Assembly: GCF_048544455.1 (NCBI RefSeq)
Contig: NC_133534.1
Span: forward strand, 223,352,292 to 223,416,291
DNA from: Silene latifolia
Lineage: Eukaryota > Streptophyta > Magnoliopsida > Caryophyllales > Caryophyllaceae
Direction of reading: 5' to 3'
Length of the DNA stretch: 64,000 nucleotides
The notes below the pieces were generated by a model, which was not told where the DNA came from, did no database searches, and was given only the letters and a program-made list of their open reading frames with translations. Below are positions 61,423-64,000 of this stretch, one piece after another (position 1 is the first letter of the stretch; every line of letters starts with the position of its first letter). The position numbers and the translations under genes are program-made.

Positions 61423-64000
61423 CTAGGCATAGTACCGTTTCAGTTGGTCGAGATTTGTGGGGTTTGAAAACTCATTCCCATCTAGGTCTGTGATTCTAAC
61501 CGCACCCCCTGGGAGTATTGATTTGACTAGATATGGTCCGGCCCAGTTAGGTTTGAATTTTCCCCTTGGGTCGACAGGTAAAAGAGCTCTGACCGATTTG
61601 AGAACTAAATCTCCCTCTTTGATGTTTCTTGGCCTAACCCTTTTGTTGAAAGCTCGTTTGATACGTGCTTGATATGTTTGGACATTATGTAAGGCACGAA
61701 GCCTACGTTCATCCAGGAGGATGAGTTCTTCATACCTATCCCTCTTCCAATCGGCTTCGGGGATTTGACTTTCGAGTAGAATACGCAAGGATGGTATTTC
61801 TAGCTCGACTGGTTGTACGGCTTCCATGCCGTAAGTCAGATAGAAAGGAGTAGCCCCAGTGGGCGTCCTGACTGATGTACGATACCCCCATAAAGCGAAG
61901 GGTATTTTGCTTGGCCAATCTCTGTAATTGTCAGTCATTTTCTTGAGGATTGTGACGACATTCTTGTTAGCCGCTTCTACCGCGCCGTTAGTCTGTGGTC
62001 TATAGGGCGATGAGTGATGATGCTTGATCTTGTACTTGGCTAGCAATTGTTCGGTTTCGGCTTGGAAGTGGGACCCATTATCGCCGATGATTTCATGTGG
62101 GCAACCATATCGGCGAGATGATGTTATTTTGTATGAATTTGGCTACATTTTTGGCCGTAAGAGCGGTGTAGGAAGCCGCTTCTACCCATTTGGTGAAGTA
62201 GTCAATTGCTACTAGGATGAAACAGTGACCTCCTGTTCCTGCTGGGGTTATTTTCCCAATTATGTCGATTCCCCACGCGGAGAATGGCCAAGGAGATGTC
62301 ATCGTATAGAGCAACGAAGGAGGGACATCTTTGTACATTCCGAAGATTTGTGATTTGTGGCGGTGCCTCACATATTTGATGCAATCGGATTCCATTGTGG
62401 TCCAATAGTACCCTAGACGTGTGATTTTCTTTGCCATCATAGGTCCACTCATATGAGGACCGCACTCTCCATCGTGGACTTCTTCCATCACCTTTCGTGC
62501 CTGTGAATGATCAAGGCAACGTAGGACTACACCAAGAGGTGTTCTTTTGTATAATTCTCCTTGCATGAGGACGTATTGTGAAGCTAGTAGGCGTATAGCT
62601 CGTTGTCCCCTCTTATCCATATCCAGTGGATAGGTACCATTGAGCTTGAAGTTCAGGATTGCTTGGAACCGGGGTTCTGTGCGATTTCTTCTTCGTCGGT
62701 AATTTGATGGACATAAGCGGCTCGACCGTCGTTCGATACACAAAGGCATTTCCATCATGTAATCTGGCATACTTATCAAAGATGCAAGTTTCGCAAGAGC
62801 GTCTGCAAATTGATTTTCCTCTCGAGGTAAGTGCAAGTAGGTTACGTGATCAAAGAATTGAGCGACTTGGTCAATCCTAGCTTGATAGGGTGCTAGGCTT
62901 TCGCTTCGGATTTTCCAAGATCCCGTAACTTGGTTGATGATTAGTGACGAATCTCCATGCACTCGGAGGTTTTTGATGCCTAAGCTTACTGCCGCTTGTA
63001 GTCCAATTAAACAAGCCTCATACTCTGCGGCGTTGTTTGTCACCTCGAAGTCGAGTTTGTGGCGATCGGTGTATGCTCACCTTCAGGAGAAATGAGCAAC
63101 ACTCCTATCCCAAATCCTCTTAGGTTTGATGCTCCATCAAAGTATAGGTCCCAGGAGTCTACATCTGTTTGAAGTATATCCTCGTCGGGAAATGACCAAG
63201 TATCGATGGCTTGTGCGTCGTTGATGGGATTTTCTGCGAAGAATTCGGCGACGGCGCGACCCTTTATTACTTTTAGTGGCACGTATTTGAGGTCAAATTC
63301 TGAGAGCATCATGGTCCATCTTGCTAGGCGTCCATTGAGGACAGGTTTCTCGAAGAGGTATTTGACTGGATCCATCTTGGAGAATATTTTGATGGAGTAG
63401 CTAAGCATGTAGTGGCGTAGCTTCTTTGTTGCCCACACAAGAGCGAGGCATGTCTTTTCGAGTTGTGAGTATTTGCACTCGTATTCCAAGAACTTTTTAC
63501 TTAGGTAGTAAATAGCTCTTTCTTCACTTCCTGAGTTTGAGCTAGCATAGCACCCATGGCGATTTCGATTTACCGTGAGATACAAACCAAGAGGTTGATC
63601 TGGTTGTGGTGGCATGAGCACTGGTGGTTTAGCTAATATCTCCTTGATTCGGTCGAACGCCTTTTGACAATCATCATCCCACATGGTGTGGTCTGTCTTC
63701 TTAAGTTTCTTGAAGATAGGCTCGCAAATCATCGTAAGTTTCGATATGAATCGACTTATGTATTGAACTTTTCCCAGGGAATCCTCGACTTCTTTCTCTG
63801 TTTGAGGTTGTGGCATTTCAATCGAGCTTTGATTTTCGAGGGATCTATTTCTATACCTCGTTGGCTAACGACGTATCCTAGGAGTTTGCCAGATGTTACC
63901 CCAAATGTGCATTTCTGAGGATTGAGTCTCATGTTGTACTTTCGTAGCCTTGCGAAGAACTTGCGAAGGTTCGCAATATGTCCCTCTCTCTCTTTGGATT
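61423..64000 (-). pseudogene. Tat-type pol (RT end, RNase H, aRNase H, integrase)
   Basis: The window edge cuts RT; the sequence at 64000-63780 reads LNPQKCTFGVTSGKLLGYVV with a frameshift. RNase H follows (63650-63200: LSKKFLEYECKYSQLEKTCL, MLSEFDLKYV). Then the archaeal-like RNase H (63130-62750: WDLYFDGASNLRGFGIGVLL, a frame break at 63042, NNAAEYEACLIGLQ, ENQFADALAKLASL). Integrase (62550-61600) has GECGPHMSGPMMAKKITRLG, WGIDIIGKITPAG and AIDYFTKWVEAA; after a break near 62070 come SSPYRPQTNGAVEAANKNV and the C-terminal NWAGPYLVKSILPGGAVRIT. It ends at 61423. Dual RNase H supports the Tat lineage. Frame breaks are few. Confidence 0.88.

Larger units (their letters stand above)
52110..64000 (-). 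mobile_element. Second Tat-type element with antisense genes, 5' end outside window
   Basis: On the minus strand, pol (64000-61423) is followed by about 7 kb, a purine tract AGTCAAAGTGGGGGCTC (54465-54449) and a 3' LTR (54448 to about 52110). Two intron-containing genes on the plus strand lie between pol and the LTR. Extra ORFs, some antisense, are published for Tat-lineage elements, so treating this as one element is reasonable but not proven. Confidence 0.7.

Overview
The window is plant nuclear DNA. It has spliceosomal introns (GT..AG), plant retrotransposon clades, MITEs, SINEs, and one gene for a plant-type extracellular malectin-like/LRR protein. Element types such as a Tat retrotransposon with antisense extra ORFs and dense CTCGATCGAG motifs would fit a Caryophyllales species, possibly Silene-like, but that placement is weak inference. 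There are no tRNA or rRNA genes, CRISPR arrays or bacterial-type features. About 90% of the window is transposable elements, many nested.

Layout. 1-6886: a minus-strand LTR retrotransposon, truncated by the window edge, with LTRs at 1-789 and 5468-6886 and no readable coding. It sits in the 3' part of a plus-strand Athila-like Ty3 element (6887-10786, 3' LTR 9150-10786). 10787-12056: AT-rich DNA with a SINE-like relic. 12073-16370: a 5'-truncated plus-strand LINE with target-site duplication (TSD). 16690-20784: the only intact-looking host gene, minus strand, nine exons, 520 aa, with two 9-bp-TSD MITEs in introns. 21499-27429: a near-complete minus-strand LINE with TSD and RNase H. 27482-28535: a Tourist-like MITE and a Copia LTR relic. 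28536-36331: a decayed plus-strand Copia element (5' LTR carrying a SINE with an 18-bp TSD; 3' LTR interrupted). 36332-42566 plus 51683-52109: a plus-strand Tat-type Ty3 element inserted in that 3' LTR. 42567-51677: a young minus-strand Copia element (5-bp TSD) inserted in the Tat tail. 52110 to the window end: a second Tat-type element on the minus strand. Its pol lies at 61423-64000 and its 3' LTR at 52110-54448. Between them are two intron-containing plus-strand genes (plant-mobile-domain-like and DUF7745-like), antisense to pol.

Most interesting: the antisense gene pair inside the second Tat element, together with a recurring GC-rich hairpin doublet that lies upstream of both antisense genes and upstream of the LTR TATA box. 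Also notable are arrays of the palindrome CTCGATCGAG shared by a Ty3-like LTR and the leader of an unrelated Copia element, repeated CCGTGT/ACACGG hairpins in the same leader, and the survival of an intact gene among insertions. All element ORFs carry frameshifts or stops. Some of these could be assembly errors, because the two LTRs of the young Copia element differ mainly by small changes at CTG/CAG trinucleotides.
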